Position numbers and translations under genes: made by a program. Below, one piece after another: positions 16,750-24,620 of a stretch of 64,000 nucleotides of DNA. Within the stretch, counting starts at the first letter, position 1; every line of letters begins with the position of its first letter. The notes beneath the pieces were generated by a model. The model did not search any database, was not told the origin of the DNA, and saw nothing but the letters and a program-made list of their open reading frames with translations. This DNA is from Fen-1273 sp963748405 (GTDB taxonomy: Bacteria > Bacteroidota > Ignavibacteria > UBA10030 > UBA6906), in the NCBI GenBank assembly GCA_963748405.1, contig CAVVIT010000008.1:248001-312000 (forward strand), read 5' to 3'.

Positions 16750-19485
16750 ATGACACGATCGAACCTGCTCGCAGCGATGATCACGTTGGTGATCATCCCG
16801 TTCACTGCATTTGCGCAGACAGATTCCTGCCGGGCCGTCCCCGGCGGATTTACCTCGGGGAACGTCCGGATCAGGATCCTCTCCCCGACGCTCGCCCGTC
16901 TAGAATATTCGCCGTCCGGAACGTTCGCAGATTCTCCGAGTGCGGTCGTCCTGAAAAGGGATTGGAACCCGCCTCCGGTGAGCCTGAAGCCTGAGGCCGG
17001 GTGGATCGTCCTCTCCACCGACGGGGTCACGGTCAGGTACAGGACTGGCGCCGGGCCGCTGACGCGGGAGAATCTCCTGGTCGAATGGAAATCAGGATCA
17101 ATGCAGGGACGATGGGCTCCGGGGGACTCCGACGTCGCCAACCTCGGGGGTATCAGTTCGAGCCTCGACGGTGCGCGAAAGGGGAAGCTCCCGAAACAGC
17201 TCCCCGGCATACTGAGCAGGTCAGGGTATTTCCTGCTTGATGACAGCCGGACTCCTCTCTGGAGCGGGTCGTCGCAGTGGATTACGGCAAGGGGGGACTC
17301 GGGGTGCCAGGATTTCTATTTCTTCGCGTACGGGAAGGACTTCAGGCGCGTCCTGAAGGAATACGCCCTCCTGTGCGGTCCGATCCCGATGATCCCGAAA
17401 TACGTTCTCGGCACCTGGGCGACGGACCTCAATTATGAGTACCTCCCGGGGACGGAAGTCGTCGACAATTACCGGTACACGGACGACAGCGTTCGTTCGA
17501 TCATCGGCAGGTTCCGGAGGTTCGGCATCCCGCTTGACGTGATGGTCCTCGACTATGCCTGGCACCTTCGCGGCTGGCACGGGAGCTATGACTGGAGCCC
17601 CATATTTCCTCACCCGCAGGACTTCCTCACGTGGGCCGGCTCGCAAGGGGTCAAGGTGACGCTGAACGATCACCCGGGATACGGAAAAGAGCTCGTCCTC
17701 TCGAAAGAGGACAGCCGTTCCGCGCTCGTGCGCAGGGAGCTCAACGTTCCTCCCCCGGCGGAGCCGACGCTCACGATCAGCCTTCTCGGCGACTGGAAAT
17801 TCAGCACAGACTCCGCCGTTGCAGGAGACAGGGGCAACTGGAGCTCCCCCGGGTTTGACGATTCGCGCTGGGTGTCTATCAACGGCGACAGGCCGTGGGA
17901 GGACAGGGGATTTCCCGGGTACGACGGCGTGGCATGGTACAGGAAGTGGGTCGCCATCCCGGCCGACGTCCGGGTGCCGCACCTGTTCGCCGTCTTCGGC
18001 AGCGTTGATGACGAATACGATATATTCGTGAACGGGAAGAACGCCGGGCATCACCGCCCTTCCTGGAACGCGCTCACGTGGACGGACATACTCCCCTATG
18101 TGAAGAAAGGGGAAAAGAACCTGATCGTCCTCCGGGTGAACGACTGGGGGGGAGAGGGGGGACTCTCCGGGCCCACGGCGATGATCACCGACGTCATCCG
18201 TCAGGAAGGAATGCGTTTCAACCTCGCGGAAAAACGCCAGGCGGACGTGTTCATGAACGTCCTGCACAAGCCGCTGATCGAACAGGGTGTCTCGTTCTGG
18301 TGGGTGGACGGCGGAAGCGGCTCGAGCGAGATGGACGGTATCAACAGCCAGATGTGGTCGAACCGGGTTTTCTACGACTACACCGCCCGTGAAACGGGGA
18401 AGCGGTCGTTCATATTCAGCCGGTACGGCGGATGGGGAAGTCACCGGTATCCTTCCCTCTTTACGGGAGACACATATGCCCAGTGGGAGGTCCTCGCGTT
18501 CGAGGTCCCGTACGCCGTGCAGGGGGGAAACATCCTGATGCCGTACATCACGCACGACATCGGCGGGTTTATCGGGAGGGACATCAGCCTTGACCTGTAC
18601 GCCCGCTGGCTCCAGTTCGGCGTCTTCAGCCCGATTCTCCGGCTCCATTCCGCCCACGAAAATCCCCGCGAGGGGAACGCGCGCATGCCCTGGACGTACG
18701 GCGACGCCGGCGTCCGCATCGCACGGGATCTTTTCCGCCTGCGCTACCGTCTTCTTCCGTATACGTACACGATGACGCGCGCTGTCCACGATGACGCGGT
18801 GCCGCTTCTCCGCCCCCTGTACCTGATGAACCCGGATGTCGAGGAGGCGTACCGCCACCCGGACGAGTATTATTTCGGCGACGCGATGCTTGTCGCCCCG
18901 ATCGTCGATTCGAGCGGCGAGCGGAGCGTCTATCTCCCCCCGGGAGAGTGGACGGATTATTTCTCGGGCGCGTCGTACGAAGGGAACAGGACGATGCAGG
19001 TGAAATGCTCGCTCGAGACGTTTCCCCTCTACGTCAGGTCGGGATCGATCATTCCCCGGCAGCCCGACATGGACTTCACGGATCAGAAGCCCCTCGACTC
19101 TCTCATCGTCGACGTGTACGCCTCGGGAAAATCCCGGTTCACGCTGTATGAAGACGACGGGGTTTCGCTCGATTTCGACAGGGGGAAAAGCGCGCTTACC
19201 CGGATCTCCTGCGCGGCGGTTTCTTCGGGATGCACGATATCGATCGGACCGACCGGGGGTGAGTTCAAAGGCCAGAGCGCAGCCCGTTCGTACACGATCA
19301 ACGTGCGCGGAATTCCGAAACCCCGCACCGTGACCGTCGGAGGAGTGACGATCGCCCCGGCAGCGACAGGGCACATGCCGGGATCGACTCTCGGCCGCTG
19401 GGACTGGGACGAGAAGCTCTCGGTATTGACAGTGAGCATTGGCAAACGGAGCATACGCAGCGAAGTCAGCGTGGAAATTCATTAG
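16750..19485 (+). CDS. GH31 glycosidase with inserted beta-sandwich domain
   Basis: The 911-residue secreted protein (signal MTRSNLLAAMITLVIIPFTAFA) belongs to GH31, whose members are alpha-glucosidases, alpha-xylosidases and related enzymes. An N-terminal beta-sandwich is followed by the barrel (PKYVLGTWATDLNYEY, LDVMVLDYAWHLRGWHGSYD). The predicted nucleophile is Asp520 in SFWWVDGGSG and the acid/base Asp574 in TGDTYAQW. Between LNDHPGYGKE (about 310) and NLAEKRQADVFMNVLHKPLI (about 490) sits an extra domain, LLGDWKFSTDS through NLIVLRVNDWGGEGGLSGPT. It looks like the sugar-binding (galactose-binding-like) domain of GH2 enzymes. The C-terminal part has the usual GH31 beta domains. It is probably part of glycan breakdown together with GH106. 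Confidence 0.85.
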   Translation: MTRSNLLAAMITLVIIPFTAFAQTDSCRAVPGGFTSGNVRIRILSPTLARLEYSPSGTFADSPSAVVLKRDWNPPPVSLKPEAGWIVLSTDGVTVRYRTGAGPLTRENLLVEWKSGSMQGRWAPGDSDVANLGGISSSLDGARKGKLPKQLPGILSRSGYFLLDDSRTPLWSGSSQWITARGDSGCQDFYFFAYGKDFRRVLKEYALLCGPIPMIPKYVLGTWATDLNYEYLPGTEVVDNYRYTDDSVRSIIGRFRRFGIPLDVMVLDYAWHLRGWHGSYDWSPIFPHPQDFLTWAGSQGVKVTLNDHPGYGKELVLSKEDSRSALVRRELNVPPPAEPTLTISLLGDWKFSTDSAVAGDRGNWSSPGFDDSRWVSINGDRPWEDRGFPGYDGVAWYRKWVAIPADVRVPHLFAVFGSVDDEYDIFVNGKNAGHHRPSWNALTWTDILPYVKKGEKNLIVLRVNDWGGEGGLSGPTAMITDVIRQEGMRFNLAEKRQADVFMNVLHKPLIEQGVSFWWVDGGSGSSEMDGINSQMWSNRVFYDYTARETGKRSFIFSRYGGWGSHRYPSLFTGDTYAQWEVLAFEVPYAVQGGNILMPYITHDIGGFIGRDISLDLYARWLQFGVFSPILRLHSAHENPREGNARMPWTYGDAGVRIARDLFRLRYRLLPYTYTMTRAVHDDAVPLLRPLYLMNPDVEEAYRHPDEYYFGDAMLVAPIVDSSGERSVYLPPGEWTDYFSGASYEGNRTMQVKCSLETFPLYVRSGSIIPRQPDMDFTDQKPLDSLIVDVYASGKSRFTLYEDDGVSLDFDRGKSALTRISCAAVSSGCTISIGPTGGEFKGQSAARSYTINVRGIPKPRTVTVGGVTIAPAATGHMPGSTLGRWDWDEKLSVLTVSIGKRSIRSEVSVEIH

Positions 19486-19634
19486 GACAGGGCGCTGTCC
19501 ATTCTCCTGGACAGGCGGGGACCACCGGAATCGCGTTTCCGGAGCGCTTTCGTCGAAAACGCTCTGGCATGGAGATTGAGACTATACTCCCCGATGCAAG
19601 GACAGTACATATCTCACAACAATCGGGGGACAGT

Positions 19635-19952
19635 ATGAAACGAACGATGGTACTCTGTGGTCTTCTTCTTCTCGGTTCGGCGCTCTCATTGGCGCAAACT
19701 GCCACGCCGCACGTCACGAAGCGTCAGTTGAAGCAGCAGGCGCGCATCGAGCAGGGGGTAAAGAGCGGTGAGTTGACGGCCGGTGAGACGAAGCGGCTCG
19801 AGCTCCAGCAGGGGAAGATCCAGGCGGATAAGAGGAAAGCGAAAGCGGACGGAGTCGTGACGCCTGCCGAACGCGCGAAGCTCGCTCGCGAGCAGAACCG
19901 CGCCAGCAGGAAGATCTACCGGCTGAAGCACAACGCCAACGTAGCGAAGTAA
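19635..19952 (+). CDS. Small secreted lysine/alanine-rich protein
   Basis: The frame is open from 19569, but the ATG at 19635 has a GGGGGA site and begins a clean signal peptide (MKRTMVLCGLLLLGSALSLA), so it is the better start (105 residues). The mature part is highly charged and helical: VTKRQLKQQARIEQGVKSGE, LTAGETKRLELQQGKIQ, VVTPAERAKLAREQNRASRK. I recognise this as a widespread uncharacterised periplasmic family with two helical repeats, but know no function. The last codons (AACGTAGCGAAGTAA) resemble a nearby part of the dispersed repeat (GCGTAGCGAAGTA), so the C-terminal residues may derive from it. Confidence 0.75.
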   Translation: MKRTMVLCGLLLLGSALSLAQTATPHVTKRQLKQQARIEQGVKSGELTAGETKRLELQQGKIQADKRKAKADGVVTPAERAKLAREQNRASRKIYRLKHNANVAK

Positions 19953-19956
19953 GCTT

Positions 19957-20028
19957 GTCATTGCCAGCGTAGCGAAGTATCTGGTCATTGCGAAGGGGTG
20001 GCGCCAAAGGCGTACCCCGAAGCAATCC
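19957..20028. repeat. Dispersed GTCATTGCGAG repeat, copy 2 with partial copy
   Basis: A partial copy starts GTCATTGCCAG at 19957. It is followed at 19984 by a fuller copy, GTCATTGCGAAGG...CCCCGAAGCAATCC, which contains a GGCGCC-centred imperfect palindrome. It fills the gap between the small secreted protein and the DUF2779 gene. Confidence 0.75.
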
Positions 20029-20046
20029 ACACCATCTCGGTCCCCG

Positions 20047-21513
20047 ATGACGTTTATCTCCAAATCGAAATATCTTGCCGGGCTTCAATGCAGCAAGCTC
20101 CTCTGGTACAACTATAACGCGAAAGACCAGATCCCCCCGTACGACGAATCCACGCTTGCGATATTTGACCAGGGGCACGAGGTGGGGGAACTTGCGAAGT
20201 CTCTTTTCCCCGGCGGCATCGAAATCCAGGGGAACCACGCGGATTTCGACGACGTCCTGCGCCGGTCCGCCGAAGCGCTGGCGTCCCGCAAGCCCCTTTT
20301 TGAGCCTGCGTTCAGGTACGGGAACGCGTACGCCCGGGCGGACATACTCGTTCCTGTCAGGCCCAATCGCTGGGACATTGTCGAGGTCAAGAGTTCGACC
20401 TCCGTGAAGGATATCAACATCCATGATCTCGCTCTGCAGAAATACGCGTACGCCGGAGCAGGACTCGATATACGCAGATGCATGCTGCTGTATATCAACA
20501 GCGACTACGAGCGGTTGGGAGACGTCGAGCCGGAAAGACTGTTTGCGAAGGAGGACGTGACAGCGCGGGTTGATACGCTCCTTCCGGAAGTGGGTTCGAA
20601 CCTGGAGAAGATGCTTGAGGTAATCCGCCTCCGGCAATCGCCGGACATCCCGATCGGACCCTGGTGCAGTGACCCGTACGATTGTCCGCTGACGGGGGTC
20701 TGCTGGGCGTTTCTTCCTGACAGGAGTGTTTTTGATCTTACGCGCATCGGGGACAAGGCGTTCGACCTGCTGAAGAAGGGGGTGCGGACCGTCGCCGAGA
20801 TTCCTTCCGACTTCCACCTCTCCGCCGCCCAGACGATACAGGCGAAAGCGTTCCGGACGGGTCGCCCGCAGGTGAAGAAACCGGCGATCAGCGAATTCCT
20901 GGGCAAGCTCGAGTACCCGCTGCATTTCCTCGATTTTGAGACATTCGGTACGGCGATCCCCCTCTTCGACCGCGTCCGGCCGTACCAGCAGATCCCGTTC
21001 CAGTTCTCGCTCCATATCGTGAGAAAGCCCGGCCAGGAGGCGGAGCATCACGCGTTTCTGGCGGAAGGGAAGATTGATCCCAGGCCGGAGCTGCTTGAAA
21101 CCCTTCTTGCCCTGCTGAGGAATGCGGGATCCATCGTGAGTTACAATGCCGGGTTTGAGCGGAGGGTCATCAGGGATTGTTCCCGGGTGCTGCCGAAGCA
21201 CGCCCGCGCGTGTGAGGCGCTGGACCGGCGCTTCATCGATCTCTGGTCCCCTTTCAGGTCGTTTTACTATTACAACCCTTCGCAGGGCAGGAGTGCGTCG
21301 ATGAAAGAGGTCCTCCCGGCGCTGACAGGCAAGGGGTACGCCGAGATGGAGATCGGCGACGGAGGAACGGCAAGCCGGGAATTTCTCAGGGTGACATTCG
21401 GCGATGTTACGGAAGAAGAACGGACGAAGATCCGCAGGCAGCTTGAGAAATACTGTGCCCTCGACACATCAGGAATGATCGACATCATTGAAGCGTTGAA
21501 GTCGCTCGTCTGA
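20047..21513 (+). CDS. DUF2779 protein: Cas4-like nuclease fused to DnaQ-like domain
   Basis: The 488-residue protein matches the DUF2779 layout. The N-terminal half is a PD-(D/E)xK nuclease of the RecB/Cas4 type. Asp99 (ARADIL) and Glu113-x-Lys115 (IVEVKSS) form the active site. Cys15 (GLQCSKLLW) with Cys207, Cys213 and Cys219 (WCSDPYDCPLTGVCW) would hold an iron-sulfur cluster. The C-terminal half has an RNase H/DEDD exonuclease fold: Asp296 and Glu298 in FLDFETFG, SYNAGFERRVI, and a final aspartate in YCALDTSGM. It is probably a DNA or RNA processing or repair nuclease. No cas genes or helicase are nearby, so it is not part of a CRISPR locus here. It converges with a methyltransferase gene. 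Confidence 0.8.
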   Translation: MTFISKSKYLAGLQCSKLLWYNYNAKDQIPPYDESTLAIFDQGHEVGELAKSLFPGGIEIQGNHADFDDVLRRSAEALASRKPLFEPAFRYGNAYARADILVPVRPNRWDIVEVKSSTSVKDINIHDLALQKYAYAGAGLDIRRCMLLYINSDYERLGDVEPERLFAKEDVTARVDTLLPEVGSNLEKMLEVIRLRQSPDIPIGPWCSDPYDCPLTGVCWAFLPDRSVFDLTRIGDKAFDLLKKGVRTVAEIPSDFHLSAAQTIQAKAFRTGRPQVKKPAISEFLGKLEYPLHFLDFETFGTAIPLFDRVRPYQQIPFQFSLHIVRKPGQEAEHHAFLAEGKIDPRPELLETLLALLRNAGSIVSYNAGFERRVIRDCSRVLPKHARACEALDRRFIDLWSPFRSFYYYNPSQGRSASMKEVLPALTGKGYAEMEIGDGGTASREFLRVTFGDVTEEERTKIRRQLEKYCALDTSGMIDIIEALKSLV

Positions 21514-21521
21514 TCCGCCCC

Positions 21522-22379
21522 TTACACCCTCATCATCCTCCCCACCCTCGTCGTTCCTATCCGCGTACACAGGCTCCAGATCCGGCCGTGACGCTCGATA
21601 TCGAGGACCGAATCAAGCGAACGTCCCGGGCTGCATATCCAGAGGCCGCCGGTGTCGTTCCGGTGGTCGTCGAAAATAATCTGGTGGCGGAATTCATTCG
21701 ACGACTTCGCATACATCTCCCGGTTCGCATCATGCATGATCATGACCCCTTGCGGATCGAGGATTTCTGCGGCCTTCTGGACGCACGCCATTCTCCCCCT
21801 CCCGTCCACGAGTATGAAATCGAATAAGCCCTTCCCCGTGGGATAGTTAACGTATGACCTGAGGTCGTCCTCCGTCCCGTCGCCGTAGAGATCCGTGAAC
21901 GGATATCTGTCGGGAGGAATGTGCGTGAGCGTGACGTTGGGGTTCCGGGTTACCCCTCTCACCGTGCTGACCCACGACTCGTCATGTTCGATGCTCATCC
22001 ACCCGGCGAACGAAGGTATGAATCTCGGGAAATATGCCGTGCTGTAACCGGACCCCCACTCGAGGCACCGTCGCGGCCGCAGCCTGGTCAGGATTTCGTT
22101 GATGACCTCGATCTCCCTCCATTTCATCCACGGGACGACGGGCCTGTTCCGGGTGATAACCTGATATGCCTTGTCGGCGTATTGCCGGAGGATCTGGCAG
22201 GCGAGCGCGTAGCACGTTGCTGCGTGAAAACCCCGCCATTCGCCGACGGGCGTGCGTATGATGTATGTCCCCGCACGACTCTTAATGCCGAATTCCGTTA
22301 TGGCGCGGCCGGAGTGTGGAGCTTTCGTCAAGAGCGCGTCATAACGTTCACGAAACGAGATCCGAGATTTGTAGGACAT
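21522..22379 (-). CDS. Class I SAM-dependent methyltransferase-like protein
   Basis: ATG 22379 is preferred over the upstream start at 22439 because a GGGGGG site precedes it by six bases; the product is 285 residues. The SAM-binding loop is CLEWGSGYSTAYF, followed by WMSIEHDESWVSTV, with the acidic residue that holds the ribose. The FDFILVDGRGRMACVQKAAE segment and LDPQGVMIMHDANRE strand resemble O-methyltransferases that act on sugars or small molecules. The N-terminal 100 residues are not characteristic. Substrate is unknown. It is transcribed divergently from the two-component operon. Confidence 0.7.
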   Translation of the reverse strand: MSYKSRISFRERYDALLTKAPHSGRAITEFGIKSRAGTYIIRTPVGEWRGFHAATCYALACQILRQYADKAYQVITRNRPVVPWMKWREIEVINEILTRLRPRRCLEWGSGYSTAYFPRFIPSFAGWMSIEHDESWVSTVRGVTRNPNVTLTHIPPDRYPFTDLYGDGTEDDLRSYVNYPTGKGLFDFILVDGRGRMACVQKAAEILDPQGVMIMHDANREMYAKSSNEFRHQIIFDDHRNDTGGLWICSPGRSLDSVLDIERHGRIWSLCTRIGTTRVGRMMRV

Positions 22380-22733
22380 TGAAATCCCCCCGATGAATGT
22401 GACCGACCGAATGGTGACTTTGGCCGGGCTACATATCAATCAAATCAGACTCTCAACGTCTAAACATCGGTCAATCCTCGTATATCACCCGCCTTCTGCG
22501 AAATACCGCAAACACACTAGTGTCTCCGCCCAAATATGGTACGTTCTGGCAACCCTGGACCTCTTGCTCAGCCCCCGGGCATTCTCAGAATTGACGAAAA
22601 AACGTTCTGAGGGTATCCCATTTAAACAAATAAGCCAAATTATGAGGCTTTTCGCGTGGCACGGAGATTGTACCCATCCGACCGTGTTCGCGTGGCTGAC
22701 CAGACTGAGTTATTCAGAGGATGGAGGACCGGG
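22380..22733. other. Divergent regulatory region
   Basis: This 354-bp AT-richer region separates the methyltransferase gene (minus) from the two-component operon (plus). It holds an inverted repeat CTCAGAA (22584-22590) / TTCTGAG (22605-22611) with an A-rich spacer and a sigma-54-like site at 22657-22672. No gene is supported in it. Confidence 0.55.
22657..22672 (+). promoter_or_regulatory. Candidate sigma-54 (-24/-12) promoter
   Basis: TGGCACGGAGATTGTA matches the sigma-54 consensus TGGCACG-N4-TTGC(A/T) at every defined position except T for C in the -12 GC. Spacing between the GG and the -12 element is the required one. It lies about 62 bp before ATG 22734. No sigma-54 activator gene is seen in the window, so a chance match is possible. 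Confidence 0.4.
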
Positions 22734-24620
22734 ATGAGCCGCGAAGTCTTCACGGAGATACTGAAGTGGGCTCCGATCGGATTGTTCAGGGCCCGCAAGG
22801 ACGGGACGTTTCTTGCCGTCAACACGTACCTGGCACACATGCTGGGCTATCCTACTGAACAGGCGCTCACGGCAAAGAACCTCGAAGAAGCCGTCTATGT
22901 CGATCCGGCCGAGCGCAGGGCGAACCTCGTGCGTGTGAAATCGGAGGGAACAGGGCTCAGGCTCGAGGTCAGGTGGCGGAAAATGGACGGCACGCAGATC
23001 TGGGTCGAGCTGACGGGACACGCCGTCCGGCATCCGGGTGAAACCGGGGACTGCTTTGAAGGGATCGCCATCGATATCACCGAGCGCAAGAATGCCGAAG
23101 AGCGCGCACGCAACCGGGCCGCCCTTCTTGACAGGGCGCAGGATGCGATCTATGTGGAGGGGATTGACGGCGTGATCGGGTTCTGGAACATGGGAGCGAG
23201 CAAGATTTACGGTTGGAGCGCCGCCGAGGCGTGCGGGAGGAATGCGGAGGACCTGCTCAGGAAGGAAGGGCCGGCACACGCGGAGATTCTCGCCTCGACG
23301 AAGGAAAAGGGAGAATGGATCGGCGAGCGGACAGACAGGGGGAAAGACGGCCGGACGATCACCGTGGAGAGTCGCTGTTCAATCGTGCGCAACGAAACGG
23401 GTGAGCCGGCGTCCATGCTCGTCATCAATACCGACATCACCGAGAAGAAGAACCTCGAGCGTCAGTTCCTCCGTGCGCAGCGCATGGAGAGCATCGGGAC
23501 GCTGGCTGCCGGCATAGCGCACGATCTGAACAACGTGCTGGCGCCGATAACGATGTCGATAGCGATGTTGAGGAACAAGATCTCGGACCAGGCGGGGCTC
23601 CGGTGGCTGAACACGATCGATGTCTCGGCGGAACGGGCGGCGGGGATCGTGAGGCAGGTCCTTGGGTTCGGCAGGGGGATCGAAGGAGACCGCGTAGTGT
23701 TCCAGCCGGCCCACGTCCTGAAGGAAGTTCTCAAGATCGCCTCGGAGACCTTCCCGCGGTCCATCGAAATCAGAAAAGACGTGCCGACCGATCTCTGGAT
23801 GATCATCGCCGACCCGACACAGATGCACCAGATCCTGCTCAACCTCTGTCTCAACGCACGTGACGCGATGCCCTCCGGCGGGACGCTGACGATCGGTGCG
23901 GAAAATGTCGAGCTCGACGAGCACTACGCGAAGCAGAACATCGACGCCCGGCCGGGCCGCTATTTGTCGTTCTCGGTTACCGATTCGGGAAGCGGCATCC
24001 CCCGCGAGGTGCTGGACCGGATTTTCGATCCCTTTTTCACAACGAAGCCTCCGGGCAAAGGGACCGGCCTTGGCCTCTCGACGGCGCTCGCGATCGTCAG
24101 GAGCCACGGCGGGTTCATCAATGTCTACACGGAATCGGGCCGGGGGACGACGTTCAGAGTCTACCTCCCCGCGGGGGCGCCTCCCGGTGCCGCCGAGGCA
24201 AAAAAGACCGACAGGCGGGCCCCCGCAGGGCGCGGCGAGCTGATTCTCGTCGTGGACGACGAGCCTTCGATCCGGGAGATCACCAAAGGCATGCTCGAAT
24301 CCAACGGGTACGCTGCGCTGACCGCGTGCAACGGGTCGGAAGCGCTCGGGCTCTACAATCTCCGGAAGACGGAGATCCGGGCGACGATCACGGACCTCAT
24401 GATGCCTGTGATGGACGGCTCCTCCACGATCCGCGAGCTCAGAAAGCTCGACCCGTCGTCGATCATCATCGCCTCCAGCGGGTTCGGCGTCGACCACGCC
24501 CCGGAGGCCGCGCCCGCCGCCGGCGCGACGACGTTCCTCAAGAAGCCGTACACGGCGGAGAAGCTGCTGCAGGTCCTGCACGAAGTCCTTCACAAGCCGG
24601 AGGGGCCTTCCACAGTATGA
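22734..24620 (+). CDS. PAS-PAS hybrid sensor histidine kinase with receiver domain
   Basis: ATG 22734 follows a GGAGG site by six bases. The 628-residue protein has no transmembrane segment, so it is a cytoplasmic sensor. Two PAS domains come first (about residues 5-120, ending GIAIDITERK, and 125-245, ending VINTDITEKK). The kinase core has His263 in GTLAAGIAHDLNNVLAP, the N box NLCLNARDAMP, and G boxes around DSGSGIPREV and GTGLGLS. A receiver domain follows with the phospho-acceptor Asp554 in TDLMMPVMDG. Its start ATG overlaps nothing, but its stop overlaps the next gene's start (ATGA), so the two kinases are translationally coupled. The ligand is unknown. Confidence 0.9.
   Translation: MSREVFTEILKWAPIGLFRARKDGTFLAVNTYLAHMLGYPTEQALTAKNLEEAVYVDPAERRANLVRVKSEGTGLRLEVRWRKMDGTQIWVELTGHAVRHPGETGDCFEGIAIDITERKNAEERARNRAALLDRAQDAIYVEGIDGVIGFWNMGASKIYGWSAAEACGRNAEDLLRKEGPAHAEILASTKEKGEWIGERTDRGKDGRTITVESRCSIVRNETGEPASMLVINTDITEKKNLERQFLRAQRMESIGTLAAGIAHDLNNVLAPITMSIAMLRNKISDQAGLRWLNTIDVSAERAAGIVRQVLGFGRGIEGDRVVFQPAHVLKEVLKIASETFPRSIEIRKDVPTDLWMIIADPTQMHQILLNLCLNARDAMPSGGTLTIGAENVELDEHYAKQNIDARPGRYLSFSVTDSGSGIPREVLDRIFDPFFTTKPPGKGTGLGLSTALAIVRSHGGFINVYTESGRGTTFRVYLPAGAPPGAAEAKKTDRRAPAGRGELILVVDDEPSIREITKGMLESNGYAALTACNGSEALGLYNLRKTEIRATITDLMMPVMDGSSTIRELRKLDPSSIIIASSGFGVDHAPEAAPAAGATTFLKKPYTAEKLLQVLHEVLHKPEGPSTV

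Noticed and set aside
17221..19482. 753-codon open frame opposite the GH31 gene
   Set aside because: Composition and lack of motifs show it is a shadow of GH31, which has clear catalytic residues.
20047..21513. Cas4 of a CRISPR locus
   Set aside because: The nuclease half is Cas4-like, but the fusion to a DnaQ-like half and the absence of repeats or other cas genes point to DUF2779.
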